The notes under the pieces are model-generated. The model worked only from the letters and a program-made list of their open reading frames with translations, was not told the DNA's origin and did no database searches. Positions 1 through 7,613 of a DNA stretch of 64,000 nt are shown here, piece after piece. The stretch is from SCTD01 sp038256525 (GTDB taxonomy: Bacteria > Actinomycetota > Actinomycetes > Mycobacteriales > SCTD01), in assembly GCA_038256525.1 (NCBI GenBank), contig JBBSKF010000001.1, forward strand, positions 1 through 64,000, given 5' to 3'. Both the position numbers and the translations under genes were made by a program. The number at the start of each line of letters is the position of its first letter. Positions within the stretch are counted from its first letter, which is position 1.

Positions 1-1421
1 ATGTCGTAGTACAGGTCGAACTCGTAGGGGTGCGGCCGCAGCCGGAGCTGGGCGATCTCCACCTCGCGCTTGTAGGCGATCCACGTCTCGATGAGGTCGG
101 AGGTGAAGACCCCGCCCTCGAGCAGGTAGTCGTGGTCGGCCTCGAGCGCGTCGAGCACGGCGTCCAGGGAGGCGGGCACCTGCGCGACGTCGGCCAGCTC
201 GTCCGGCGGCAGCTCGTACAGATCCTTGTCGACCGGCGTCGGCGGCTCGATCTTGTTCTTGATCCCGTCGAGGCCGGCCATCAACATCGCCGAGAACGCG
301 AGGTAAGGGTTCGAGGACGGGTCCGGGCAGCGGAACTCCAGCCGCTTGGCCTTGGGGTTCGAGCCGGTGATCGGGATGCGGATGCAGGCCGAGCGGTTGC
401 GCTGGCTGTAGACCAGGTTGACCGGCGCCTCGAAGCCCGGCACCAGGCGGTGGTAGCTGTTGACCGTCGGGTTGGTGAACGCCAGCAGCGACGGCGCGTG
501 GTGCAGCAGGCCGCCGATGTAGTAGCGCGCCATGTCCGAGAGCCCGGCGTAGCCGACCTCGTCGTAGAACAGCGGCTCGCCGTCCTTCCACAGCGACTGG
601 TGGCAGTGCATCCCGGAGCCGTTGTCGGCCATGACCGGCTTGGGCATGAAGGTGACCGTCTTGCCCGCGGCGTGCGCGGTGTTCTTGATGATGTACTTGA
701 ACAGCATGAGATTGTCGGCGCTGGCGAGCAGTTCGCCGAACTTGTAGTTGATCTCGGCCTGGCCCGCAGAACCGACCTCGTGGTGGCCGCGCTCGACCAC
801 CATGCCGGCGGCCTCGAGGTGGACCGCCATCTGGTCGCGGAGGTCGGCGTGGTGGTCGGTGGGCGAGACGGGGAAGTAGCCGCCCTTGGTCCGCGGCTTG
901 TAACCCAGGTTGCCACCGGCCTCGTCCTTGCCGGAGTTCCATGCGGCAGCCTTGGCGTCGATGGCGTAAAAGCTGCCTTCGGGCTTGGAGTCGAAGCGCA
1001 CCGAGTCGAAGATGTAGAACTCCGCCTCAGCGCCGAAGTAGGCGACATCGGCGACGCCGGTGCCCTTGAGGTAGGCCTCGGCCTTCTTGGCGACGTTGCG
1101 TGGGTCGCGCGAGTAGGCCTCGCCGGTGAGCGGATCGTGGATGAAGAAGTTGAGGATCAGCGTCTTGCGGACCCGGAACGGGTCGATCCGCGCCGAGGTG
1201 GGGTCCGGCAGCAGCAGCATGTCCGACTCGTGGATCTCCTGGAAGCCGCGGATCGACGAGCCGTCGAAGCCCAGGCCGTCGGTGAAGACGTCCGAGGTGA
1301 ACGAGCCGACCGGCACGGTGAAGTGCTGCATCACCCCCGGCAGGTCGCAGAAGCGCACGTCGACCATCTCGACGCCTTCGCTCTCGATGTAGCTCAGGAC
1401 CTCGTCGGCACTGGTGAACAA
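1..1421 (-). CDS. glnA: Glutamine synthetase type I (3' end just cut by window)
   Basis: Ligates ammonia to glutamate using ATP in the cytoplasm; the central nitrogen-assimilation enzyme. The 473 codons visible read as a full GSI: an N-terminal beta-grasp region with the GSSIRGF segment, the catalytic barrel, and near the C-terminus the DKDLYELPPDE segment that carries the adenylylation tyrosine of GSI-beta enzymes. The reading frame ends in ...LYYD at base 3, so only about one residue and the stop are missing. The start is TTG at 1421, preceded 7 bases upstream by GGAGGA; the next residues FTSADEVLSYI match the usual N-terminus. It diverges from the RDD gene, as is common in actinomycetes, and has a GlnR-type operator 80-107 bases upstream, so nitrogen control is likely. 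Confidence 0.97.
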   Translation of the reverse strand, partial: MFTSADEVLSYIESEGVEMVDVRFCDLPGVMQHFTVPVGSFTSDVFTDGLGFDGSSIRGFQEIHESDMLLLPDPTSARIDPFRVRKTLILNFFIHDPLTGEAYSRDPRNVAKKAEAYLKGTGVADVAYFGAEAEFYIFDSVRFDSKPEGSFYAIDAKAAAWNSGKDEAGGNLGYKPRTKGGYFPVSPTDHHADLRDQMAVHLEAAGMVVERGHHEVGSAGQAEINYKFGELLASADNLMLFKYIIKNTAHAAGKTVTFMPKPVMADNGSGMHCHQSLWKDGEPLFYDEVGYAGLSDMARYYIGGLLHHAPSLLAFTNPTVNSYHRLVPGFEAPVNLVYSQRNRSACIRIPITGSNPKAKRLEFRCPDPSSNPYLAFSAMLMAGLDGIKNKIEPPTPVDKDLYELPPDELADVAQVPASLDAVLDALEADHDYLLEGGVFTSDLIETWIAYKREVEIAQLRLRPHPYEFDLYYD

Positions 1422-1501
1422 GGGACGTCCTCCGGGGACTCAGGCTCAGGACAGGGCGGCCGTGAGCGGGTGCGGCTGTGCCGGGAGGCTATCCAGCCAC
1501 T

Positions 1502-1528
1502 GTTTCAGAGACGTTACGCAGGACGTAC
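1502..1528 (-). promoter_or_regulatory. GlnR-type operator upstream of glnA
   Basis: Read on the minus strand toward glnA, three half-sites follow each other at exactly 11-base steps: GTACG (1528-1524), GTAAC (1517-1513) and GAAAC (1506-1502). The pair GTAAC-N6-GAAAC fits the gTnAC-N6-GaAAC consensus known for GlnR in Streptomyces. The position, about 80-107 bases before the glnA start, suits regulation of glnA. Binding is inferred, not shown. Confidence 0.75.
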
Positions 1529-1554
1529 GGCGGGCGCGCGCCCGGCCCCGCGGT

Positions 1555-1560
1555 TAGCCT
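1555..1560 (+). promoter_or_regulatory. -10 hexamer TAGCCT, leaderless RDD gene
   Basis: TAGCCT ends six bases before the ATG at 1567 and there is no Shine-Dalgarno sequence, so the mRNA probably starts at the ATG. No clear -35 is visible. Confidence 0.55.
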
Positions 1561-1566
1561 TGACAC

Positions 1567-2040
1567 ATGGCCAGGTGGACCGAGACATGGCTGTCCGGCC
1601 CGGCTGCGGCCGGGGTCGACATGGGCCCCCGCGGCCGGTGGCGGGGCGACGCCCTCGGTCTGCCCGCCGACGGTCCGGGCGCCCTGGCCGGCTGGGGTCG
1701 GCGCCTGTCCGCCTTCGGCATCGACCTGCTTGCCGGAGCCCTCATCGGCGGGTTGGTCAACGCCTTCGTCACCGATCCGAGCCCGGGGCAGCGCACCCTC
1801 GCCGTCAACGGCGCCTTCGCACTGCAGGTGCTGGTGCTGACTGCGCTGACCGGGCAGTCGATCGGGATGCGACTGCTCGGGCTGCGGGTGCAGAAGCTCG
1901 CCGGGGGCGGGGTGCCCGGTTTCCTGCCGGCGGCGATTCGTACCGCCCTGCTGCTCCTGCTTGTCCCGGCGGTGATCAGCGACCGGGAGGGGCGCGGACT
2001 GCACGACAAGGCGGCCGGCACCGCGGTCGTACGGGTGTGA
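1567..2040 (+). CDS. RDD family membrane protein
   Basis: A 157-residue integral membrane protein of the RDD family, named for conserved Arg and Asp residues. The RRLSAFGIDLLAGAL segment (about residues 45-59) starts the first membrane helix, GQSIGMRLLGLRV is the characteristic cytoplasmic loop, and a final hydrophobic helix is followed by the conserved end DREGRGLHDKAAGT. The function of the family is not settled; transport or ion homeostasis has been proposed for some members. It diverges from glnA and ends six bases from the convergent DUF4191 gene. There is no Shine-Dalgarno; a -10 hexamer six bases upstream suggests leaderless translation from the ATG. Confidence 0.85.
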   Translation: MARWTETWLSGPAAAGVDMGPRGRWRGDALGLPADGPGALAGWGRRLSAFGIDLLAGALIGGLVNAFVTDPSPGQRTLAVNGAFALQVLVLTALTGQSIGMRLLGLRVQKLAGGGVPGFLPAAIRTALLLLLVPAVISDREGRGLHDKAAGTAVVRV

Positions 2041-2046
2041 CTGACC

Positions 2047-2799
2047 TCAGCGGCGCGGCATCCGGGTCGGCATCGGGCCTTTCGGGATCGGCATCGCCCC
2101 CGCGCCGCCCATCGCCTTGAGCTTGCGGTCCAGCTCGTTGACCTGCTTGCCCTTGATGTTGCGCGGCAGCTTGAGGAAGTGCTTCTCCAGCTCCCGGAGC
2201 CCGACCTGGCCCTCGCCATCACCGACCAGCACCTCGTAGACCGGGACGTCACCGATCCAGCGAGACAGCCGCTTCTTCTCGGTGACCACGAGGTTCCGGG
2301 TCCGGTTGCGCGCGCCTTCCGCGACGAGCACGACGCCGGGCAGGCCGATCACCCGGTGCAGCAGGTCCTGCTCGCGGGTGAACCCGACGGCAGGGGTCAC
2401 CCGCCAGTCCCCGCGCATGTTGTTGAGCACCGCCGCCGCGGCGCCGAGCTGACCTTCGACCTGGGAGTACGCCGTCGCCTGGACCCGCCGTCCGAAGACG
2501 AAAGCAGTGACGATCAAAGCGATCAGCAGACCCAGGAAGCCGAGGTAGATCGGATGGTCGATCACGAAGCCGAGCGCCAGCAGCAGCAGGAAGGGCCCGA
2601 AGAAGGCGGCAAGCAGGTACGGCACGACCTTCGGGTCGTTCTGCCGGGTGACGGCGAAGGCCTGCTTGACCTGCTTCAGCCGGGCCCCGCGTGGCCGCTT
2701 CTGCTTCTTGGCGCCGCCCTTGGCTCCGGCTCCCTTGCCGCCCTTGGCGCCGGCCCCCTTGCCGGCGGCAGCGGTCTTCGAACGGTTTCGCAGGGCCAT
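2047..2799 (-). CDS. DUF4191 membrane protein
   Basis: A 250-residue protein with a Lys/Gly/Ala-rich basic N-terminus (about residues 8-40), two adjacent membrane helices (about 60-110), and a cytoplasmic C-terminal domain ending in a Met/Pro/Arg-rich tail. This matches the actinobacterial DUF4191 family, which commonly sits next to lipA and glnA and has no proven function. It follows the acyltransferase gene by 16 bases on the same strand, but TATCCT six bases before its ATG suggests it also has its own promoter giving a leaderless mRNA. Confidence 0.85.
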   Translation of the reverse strand: MALRNRSKTAAAGKGAGAKGGKGAGAKGGAKKQKRPRGARLKQVKQAFAVTRQNDPKVVPYLLAAFFGPFLLLLALGFVIDHPIYLGFLGLLIALIVTAFVFGRRVQATAYSQVEGQLGAAAAVLNNMRGDWRVTPAVGFTREQDLLHRVIGLPGVVLVAEGARNRTRNLVVTEKKRLSRWIGDVPVYEVLVGDGEGQVGLRELEKHFLKLPRNIKGKQVNELDRKLKAMGGAGAMPIPKGPMPTRMPRR

Positions 2800-2805
2800 G
2801 ACGCA

Positions 2806-2811
2806 AGGATA
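2806..2811 (-). promoter_or_regulatory. -10 hexamer TATCCT, leaderless DUF4191 gene
   Basis: On the minus strand TATCCT is followed by six bases and then the ATG at 2799. It overlaps the intergenic gap after the acyltransferase gene, so the downstream gene can be transcribed on its own. Confidence 0.5.
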
Positions 2812-2815
2812 GGTG

Positions 2816-3592
2816 TCAGACGCCGGTGTCCTTCGCGGCCCGGCGGGCGGCTCGGGCCGCGTTCACCTCCGCGCTGCGGGCAGCGGCCTGCTCGAGTGTT
2901 GGGGCGGTCCCGCCGAGCCGGGCCGGGATCCACCAGGTGTCCTCGGGAGAGCGCGGCTCGCCCGCATAGGTCGACTGCGCCTGGTCGAGCAGCACCGACA
3001 TGCGGGCCTTGAGCTCCGCGGTGACCGCCACCGGGTCAGCGGCCGGGTCGGGATGGAACTGCTCCCCGACGACGATGCGTACGTGGGTGCCACGCGTCGG
3101 GTCCCGCCGGCGGCCCTTGGTCATGATGCGCTGGCCGCCCCACGTGACGACCGGCACGATCGGGACGCCGGACTCCATCGCCATCCGGGCAGCGCCACTC
3201 TTGAAGTCCTTGAGCTCGTACGACGTCGAGATCGTTGCCTCCGGGAAGACCCCGACGATCTCGCCCGACGTCAGCGCCTTGACGGCCGCCTGGTAGGACT
3301 CCGCGCCCCCGCCGTACCGGTCGACCGGGATGTGCTTCATGCCGCGCATCAGCGGGCCGCTGACCTTGTGGTCGAAGACCTCCTTCTTGGCCATGAAGCG
3401 GACCAGCCGCTTGGCGGGCCGGGCCGCGAGGCCGCCGAAGGTGAAGTCGAGGTAGCTGAGGTGGTTCAGCGCCATGACGGCGCCACCGGATCTCGGGACG
3501 TGCTCGGCGCCGGTGACGTGGAATCGCATGCCGAGCAGGAAGAAGCCGATCCGGGACACGGCGAGCACGGGCGTGTACGTCGGCTCGACCAT
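2816..3592 (-). CDS. 1-acyl-glycerol-3-phosphate acyltransferase (PlsC-like)
   Basis: A 258-residue acyltransferase expected to transfer an acyl chain to lysophosphatidate or a related acceptor at the membrane. The NHLSYLD block (around residue 43) is the HX4D catalytic motif and FPEATIS is the acceptor-binding EGTRS-like block, here with Ala-Thr in place of Gly-Thr. The fold runs to about residue 210 and the C-terminus is Ala/Arg-rich. The ATG at 3592 was chosen because it begins the conserved region and has TAGATT seven bases upstream; a longer frame exists upstream but lacks conserved sequence. The exact substrate cannot be told from sequence. Confidence 0.85.
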   Translation of the reverse strand: MVEPTYTPVLAVSRIGFFLLGMRFHVTGAEHVPRSGGAVMALNHLSYLDFTFGGLAARPAKRLVRFMAKKEVFDHKVSGPLMRGMKHIPVDRYGGGAESYQAAVKALTSGEIVGVFPEATISTSYELKDFKSGAARMAMESGVPIVPVVTWGGQRIMTKGRRRDPTRGTHVRIVVGEQFHPDPAADPVAVTAELKARMSVLLDQAQSTYAGEPRSPEDTWWIPARLGGTAPTLEQAAARSAEVNAARAARRAAKDTGV

Positions 3593-3599
3593 GGGGGTC

Positions 3600-3605
3600 A
3601 ATCTA
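3600..3605 (-). promoter_or_regulatory. -10 hexamer TAGATT, leaderless acyltransferase gene
   Basis: TAGATT on the minus strand lies seven bases before the ATG at 3592, with no Shine-Dalgarno between them. It supports the chosen start. Confidence 0.5.
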
Positions 3606-3633
3606 TCCCGACCGGGTGCCCCCTCATGCGTGG

Positions 3634-3843
3634 CTAGCCGGTGGCGTCCCGCAGCGCCGGCTGCCTGCGCGCGATCGAGGCCTGCAACGCCTGCTCGGCC
3701 TCCACGCGGGCTCGCCGGAGCGCGGCGTCCTCGCACATGCCGGCCCAGGCGTTACGGCGCGCCGAGCGCTGCCCGCCGTGCGGGAAGACCAGCACGGCAA
3801 GGCTTCCCAGCAGGCGGGGGGTGTGGCGAAGGGGAGTGGTCAC
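3634..3843 (-). CDS. Small conserved-looking basic protein
   Basis: A 69-residue protein with a short hydrophobic stretch (LLGSLAVLVFPHG) followed by an Arg/Ala/Glu-rich helix (RNAWAGMCEDAALRRARVEA). I do not recognise a named family. The start is GTG at 3843, supported by GGAGG five bases upstream; the frame is open further upstream but without another ribosome site. It lies 41 bases before the acyltransferase gene and downstream of lipA on the same strand. The amphipathic helix and strong ribosome site argue it is real, but no function can be assigned. Confidence 0.6.
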   Translation of the reverse strand: MTTPLRHTPRLLGSLAVLVFPHGGQRSARRNAWAGMCEDAALRRARVEAEQALQASIARRQPALRDATG

Positions 3844-4007
3844 GGGGTCCTCCAGGGGCTCACCCAGCATGCTGGCCCGCCGTCGTGACACTGGTGTGTC
3901 CTGAGGGTGAACTTCGCGATCAGGCTGGCCCGCTCAGCGTCCGCCCTTCGATGATCTTACTTGCGGTCATCCGCTGGGCAGACGCGCCGGACGCTGTCCC
4001 CAGCAGA

Positions 4008-4943
4008 TCACCGCGAGAAAGATCGCGCCTCGTTCGCCTGTGCGTAGAGCCGCCCGGCCCGGTAGGACGAGCGGACCAGCGGCCCGCTCAGCACCCCGGC
4101 GAAGCCGATCTCCTGCGCCTCCTCGGCCAGCTCACCGAACTCCTCGGGCTTCACCCAGCGCATCACCGGGTGGTGTCGCGCCGACGGCCGCAGGTACTGC
4201 GTGATCGTGAGCAGCTCGCAGCCGGCGGCGTGCAAGTCCTGCATCGCTCCGCTGATCTCGGCCCGCTCCTCGCCCATGCCCAGGATCAGGTTGCTCTTGG
4301 TGACCAGGCCGGCCGCCCGGGCCCGCGTGAGGACGTCGAGGGAGCGCTCGTAGCGAAAGCCCGGCCGGATGCTGCGAAAGATCCGGGGCACCGTCTCGAC
4401 GTTGTGCGCGAGCACCTCGGGGCGGGAGTCGAAGACCTGACCCAGCAGGTCGGGTGAGCCGTTGAAGTCCGGGATCAGCAGCTCCACCCCGATGCCGGGC
4501 ATCGCCGCGTGGATGCACCTGACCGTCTCGGCGTAGAGCCAGGCCCCGCCGTCGGGCAGGTCGTCGCGGGCGACCCCCGTGACGGTTGCGTAGCGCAGGC
4601 CCATCGTCTGCACGGACTCGGCGACGCGCCGGGGTTCGTCAGTGTCGTAGGCGGACGGCTTGCCGGTGTCGATGTTGCAGAAGTCGCACCGCCGGGTGCA
4701 CTGGTCCCCGCCGATCAAGAAGGTCGCTTCGCGGTCCTCCCAGCACTCGAAGATGTTCGGGCAGCCGGCAGACTCGCAGACGGTGTGCAGCCCCTCGGTG
4801 CGGACCAGCGATTTCAGAGCGGTGTACTCCGGGCCCATCACCGCCCGGGTCTTGATCCAGGACGGCTTCTTCTCGATGGGAGTACGCGCGTTGCGCACCT
4901 CGAGTCGCAGCATCCTGCGCCCGTCCGGGCTCACCGTCGTCAC
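4008..4943 (-). CDS. lipA: Lipoyl synthase
   Basis: Radical SAM enzyme that inserts two sulfurs into protein-bound octanoate to make lipoate on the E2 and GcvH proteins. The 311 residues contain both cluster motifs: CX4CX5C (CESAGCPNIFEC) for the auxiliary cluster and CX3CX2C (CTRRCDFC) for the SAM cluster, plus the C-terminal RSSYR segment with the cluster-binding serine. The start is GTG at 4943, whose GTGA overlaps the lipB stop, indicating translational coupling. The C-terminus ends soon after RSSYRAG, slightly shorter than many homologues. It works with LipB just upstream and with sucB/lpd and gcvT in this window. Confidence 0.95.
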   Translation of the reverse strand: MTTVSPDGRRMLRLEVRNARTPIEKKPSWIKTRAVMGPEYTALKSLVRTEGLHTVCESAGCPNIFECWEDREATFLIGGDQCTRRCDFCNIDTGKPSAYDTDEPRRVAESVQTMGLRYATVTGVARDDLPDGGAWLYAETVRCIHAAMPGIGVELLIPDFNGSPDLLGQVFDSRPEVLAHNVETVPRIFRSIRPGFRYERSLDVLTRARAAGLVTKSNLILGMGEERAEISGAMQDLHAAGCELLTITQYLRPSARHHPVMRWVKPEEFGELAEEAQEIGFAGVLSGPLVRSSYRAGRLYAQANEARSFSR

Positions 4944-5677
4944 AGCTGTGACCAACGTCCGGCGGCGGGGAGGGCTTCCCGCCCCCCGCCCCGCCCCCCC
5001 GCTTTGCCCCCCACGTTGATCAACGCCGTGTTTCGGTCGCTTTCGGGGGAGGCGAACCGTCCGAAGTCCGGCGTTGATCTTGTGAGGACGGGGAGGCGGG
5101 CCTCGATCAGCGGCAGGACCTGCTCCACGCCCACCCCCCGGCCGAGTTCCCGGGACAGCGAGGTCACCGTCGCGTCGGTGATCCCGCACGGCACGATGCG
5201 GTCGTACGCCGTCAGGTCCGGGTCGCAGTTCAGGGCGAACCCGTGCATGGTCACGCCCCGCGCGACCCGGATCCCGATCGCCGCGACCTTGCGCGCGCCG
5301 TCCCTGGTCCAGACCCCGCTGCGTCCCTCGACCCGGGTGGTCGGCAGCCCGAGGTCACCGCACGTGTCGATCAGCACCTGCTCGAGGGTCCGGACGTACG
5401 CCACGACGTCGACCGGGTCGGCGAGCCGCACGATGGGATAGCCCGTCAGCTGCCCCGGACCGTGCCAGGTGATCTTGCCGCCACGGTCGACGTCCACCAC
5501 GGGGGTCCCGTCCGCAGGCCGCTCCCACAACTCGGTCCGCTTGCCGGCGGTGTAGACGCTCTCGTGCTCGAGCAGCAGCGCGACGTCCTCGCCACCGGCG
5601 ACGACCTGCTCGTGGACCTCCTGCTGCAGGCGCCAGGCGTCCGCATAGGGCAGGCGTCCCAGCCGGCGAAAGAGCAC
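4940..5677 (-). CDS. lipB: Octanoyl-ACP:protein octanoyltransferase, with repeat-derived tail
   Basis: Moves octanoate from ACP to the target lysine of lipoyl domains, ahead of LipA. The 245 residues show the family blocks HESVYTAGKR, GGKITWHGPGQL, RKVAAIGIR (catalytic Lys) and FALNCDPDL...PCGI (catalytic Cys). The conserved enzyme ends around ARLPVLTR; about 45 further residues, rich in Gly and Arg, are encoded by a GATC-flanked inverted repeat (5018-5079) and a C-rich tract. The start is GTG at 5677, directly beginning the conserved N-terminus; its ribosome site is poor. It follows the peptidase E gene by 23 bases. The odd tail is probably a repeat insertion that moved the stop codon to overlap lipA. 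Confidence 0.93.
   Translation of the reverse strand: MLFRRLGRLPYADAWRLQQEVHEQVVAGGEDVALLLEHESVYTAGKRTELWERPADGTPVVDVDRGGKITWHGPGQLTGYPIVRLADPVDVVAYVRTLEQVLIDTCGDLGLPTTRVEGRSGVWTRDGARKVAAIGIRVARGVTMHGFALNCDPDLTAYDRIVPCGITDATVTSLSRELGRGVGVEQVLPLIEARLPVLTRSTPDFGRFASPESDRNTALINVGGKAGGRGGGREALPAAGRWSQL
5018..5079. repeat. Inverted repeat within the 3' end of lipB
   Basis: Perfect 11-base arms GATCAACGCCG (5018-5028) and CGGCGTTGATC (5069-5079) enclose 40 bases that can pair further inside. A C-rich tract (about 4978-5012) lies immediately to the left. The same layout of C-rich tract plus a palindrome of about 60 bases occurs at 24.6, 47.8 and 61.5 kb. Confidence 0.8.
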
Positions 5678-5700
5678 TCCCTGAGAGTACGGCGGTGCGG

Positions 5701-6408
5701 TCAGCCCAGCAGCCGGGCCTCGACCCGGGTCTCGCCGACCCGGTCCACCCGCCAGGCGAAAGCCCCCGCCCGATCGGTCACCGCTTCGTGCAGGACGCCG
5801 TCGACGTAGTGCAGCCCGACCCCGTCGTCGGTCGCATGACCCGGGTCGAGCGCTCCCTCGCGTACCAGCTGCTGGTAGAGCGGACGGCGGCGCGACTCGG
5901 AGTCGTAGTGCGGGCAGGTCGAGCCGGCCACCAGACCGAGGCCGTCGGTCCACGGGCGCAGCTCGGGGCCGAACGAATCGGTCGTGCCGCCGGTGTGCCA
6001 GCACAGCGAGCCGGCGCTGCCGCCGGTGAGCACCACCCCGGCCTCCCACGCCTCGCGCAGCACCGCGTCGACACCGTGCAGGCGCCACATCACCATGAGC
6101 CCGGCGACGCTGCCACCGCCGACCCAGATGATGTCCTGCGCCAGCAGGTGGCGCCGGACGTCGTCCACGTTGGGCATCGGGAACAGCGCGAGGTGGCTGG
6201 GTCGCCAGCCGGCGCCGGCGACGGCGGCGTAAAACCGGGCGCGCGCTGCCGCGTCGTCACCGGTTGCGGTGTGCAGGGCGCACACTCGCGGCTCGTCGGC
6301 GCCGGACAGCGTGCGGCACAGCTCCATCAGCGGGCCGGGCCGCGCGCCGTACCGCTCGTCGGGCAGGAAGCCACCGCTGCTGGTCGCGACGATGTGCCGG
6401 TCGCTCAC
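5701..6408 (-). CDS. pepE: Peptidase E (family S51) Asp-dipeptidase-like
   Basis: A 235-residue cytoplasmic peptidase of the class I glutamine-amidotransferase-like fold; characterised members cleave Asp-X dipeptides. The nucleophile motif GGSAGSLCW (around residue 130) contains the catalytic serine, WVGGGSVAGLM forms the preceding loop, and the N-terminal SSGGFLP motif is typical. The ATG at 6408 overlaps the stop of the upstream FAD oxidoreductase as ATGA, so it is the last but one gene of a coupled minus-strand block leading into lipB. A role in peptide recycling is likely; direct involvement in lipoylation is not suggested. Confidence 0.85.
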   Translation of the reverse strand: MSDRHIVATSSGGFLPDERYGARPGPLMELCRTLSGADEPRVCALHTATGDDAAARARFYAAVAGAGWRPSHLALFPMPNVDDVRRHLLAQDIIWVGGGSVAGLMVMWRLHGVDAVLREAWEAGVVLTGGSAGSLCWHTGGTTDSFGPELRPWTDGLGLVAGSTCPHYDSESRRRPLYQQLVREGALDPGHATDDGVGLHYVDGVLHEAVTDRAGAFAWRVDRVGETRVEARLLG

Positions 6409-7613
6409 CGGATTTCTCCGAGGAGGGCCCTTGCGGCCCGTCGCCCGGAGACCAGCGCTCCCTGGATCGAGGCGGAGTCGCGGTGGTCGCCGCAGACGTA
6501 CAAGCCGGGCTCGAGCCGAACGCCCTTGCGGAACCGGCCCATCGGCGACGCCTGACTGGGCAGGGCGTCGAGGATCTCGTACGCCGCAACCGACTCCCAG
6601 CGCGAGGTGTCAACGCCGTAGAGCCTCGACAGGTGGGCCCGGACCGCTGGCTCGGAGGTGTCACCCGCGACGACCGAGCTCGCCACCAGATGGCGCCCGG
6701 GGGCGTAGGACGGCGCGGCGTTGGTGAGCACGACGGTGTTGGCGACCGGCCCGCCACCCTCACCGTCGAGCGCGATCGCCTTCTCGTTGACCGGTGGCTC
6801 GGGCGCCAGGTGGTAGTGCGTCGTGACGCTGCGACTGGCTGGCACGTCGAGGCCGGGCAGCAGCCGCCCGGCCGCGGGGCCGGCCGTCGCGACGACGACG
6901 ACGCGAGGCCGGAGCGTCTCGCCGCCCGAGCGGACCTCGCCGGCGCTGACGGCGTCGACCGGTGTCGACAGGCGCACGTCCAGCCCGGCCGCGAGTTGCG
7001 CCGGGATCGCGCCCATGCCCCTCCCGGGGACGCACTGCGTGCCGCGGGCGAACGAGCGCCAGATCAGGTCGAACAGCCGGCTGCTCGTGGCGAGCTCGTC
7101 CTCCAGGAAGATGCCCGACAGGAACGGCCGGAAGAACCTGTCGATCACCGTGTCGGACAGCCCGCGGGCGCGCAGCGCGTCGTAGGTCGTGGTCTCGCGG
7201 CGGGCCAGCAGCGTGTCCGCCGAGTGCAGGGCTGCGCCTGCGGCAAGTCGGCCGATCAGCACCTTGTCCTTGACCGAGCCGATCGGCGCAAGGACCGTGC
7301 CGGCCGCCCAGGTCGGCACCCGGAGTGGGTCGCCGACCTTGTGCAGCCGGTCGCCGAAGCGGACCAGGGCCCCGGCGGCGAAGTCCTGCAGATCGAGCGC
7401 CGCGTGGTCGAGAACCCTTTGCGCCTCGGGATATCCGGTGTTGTGGACCTGGAAGCCGCGGTCGAGCAGCATCCCGTCGACGACGTCGGTGCGCACCCGG
7501 CCGCCGACGGCGTCCTCGGCCTCCAGCACGGTGACCGCCACGCCGGCTCGCGACAGGTGGCGGGCGCAGGCCAACCCGGCGAGCCCGGCGCCGACGACGA
7601 CCACGTCAGCCAC
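6405..7613 (-). CDS. NAD(P)/FAD-dependent oxidoreductase (amine-oxidase/desaturase fold)
   Basis: A 402-residue flavoprotein. The N-terminus VADVVVVGAGLAGLACARHL is a dinucleotide-binding Rossmann motif, followed by a VGGRVRTD segment typical of amine oxidases and phytoene desaturases, and the C-terminus GLYVCGDHRDSASIQGAL is the second FAD-binding block. The substrate is unknown. The GTG at 7613 was chosen because it starts the Rossmann strand and its GTGGCTGA overlaps the stop of the ABC ATPase gene by eight bases. It is translationally linked to pepE downstream. Amine oxidase or desaturase activity cannot be separated by sequence alone. Confidence 0.85.
   Translation of the reverse strand: MADVVVVGAGLAGLACARHLSRAGVAVTVLEAEDAVGGRVRTDVVDGMLLDRGFQVHNTGYPEAQRVLDHAALDLQDFAAGALVRFGDRLHKVGDPLRVPTWAAGTVLAPIGSVKDKVLIGRLAAGAALHSADTLLARRETTTYDALRARGLSDTVIDRFFRPFLSGIFLEDELATSSRLFDLIWRSFARGTQCVPGRGMGAIPAQLAAGLDVRLSTPVDAVSAGEVRSGGETLRPRVVVVATAGPAAGRLLPGLDVPASRSVTTHYHLAPEPPVNEKAIALDGEGGGPVANTVVLTNAAPSYAPGRHLVASSVVAGDTSEPAVRAHLSRLYGVDTSRWESVAAYEILDALPSQASPMGRFRKGVRLEPGLYVCGDHRDSASIQGALVSGRRAARALLGEIR

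Noticed and set aside
30..2120. Long plus-strand reading frame of 696 codons across glnA and RDD
   Set aside because: It is antisense to glnA, which has a complete conserved product; high GC gives long open antisense frames and the translation shows no family.
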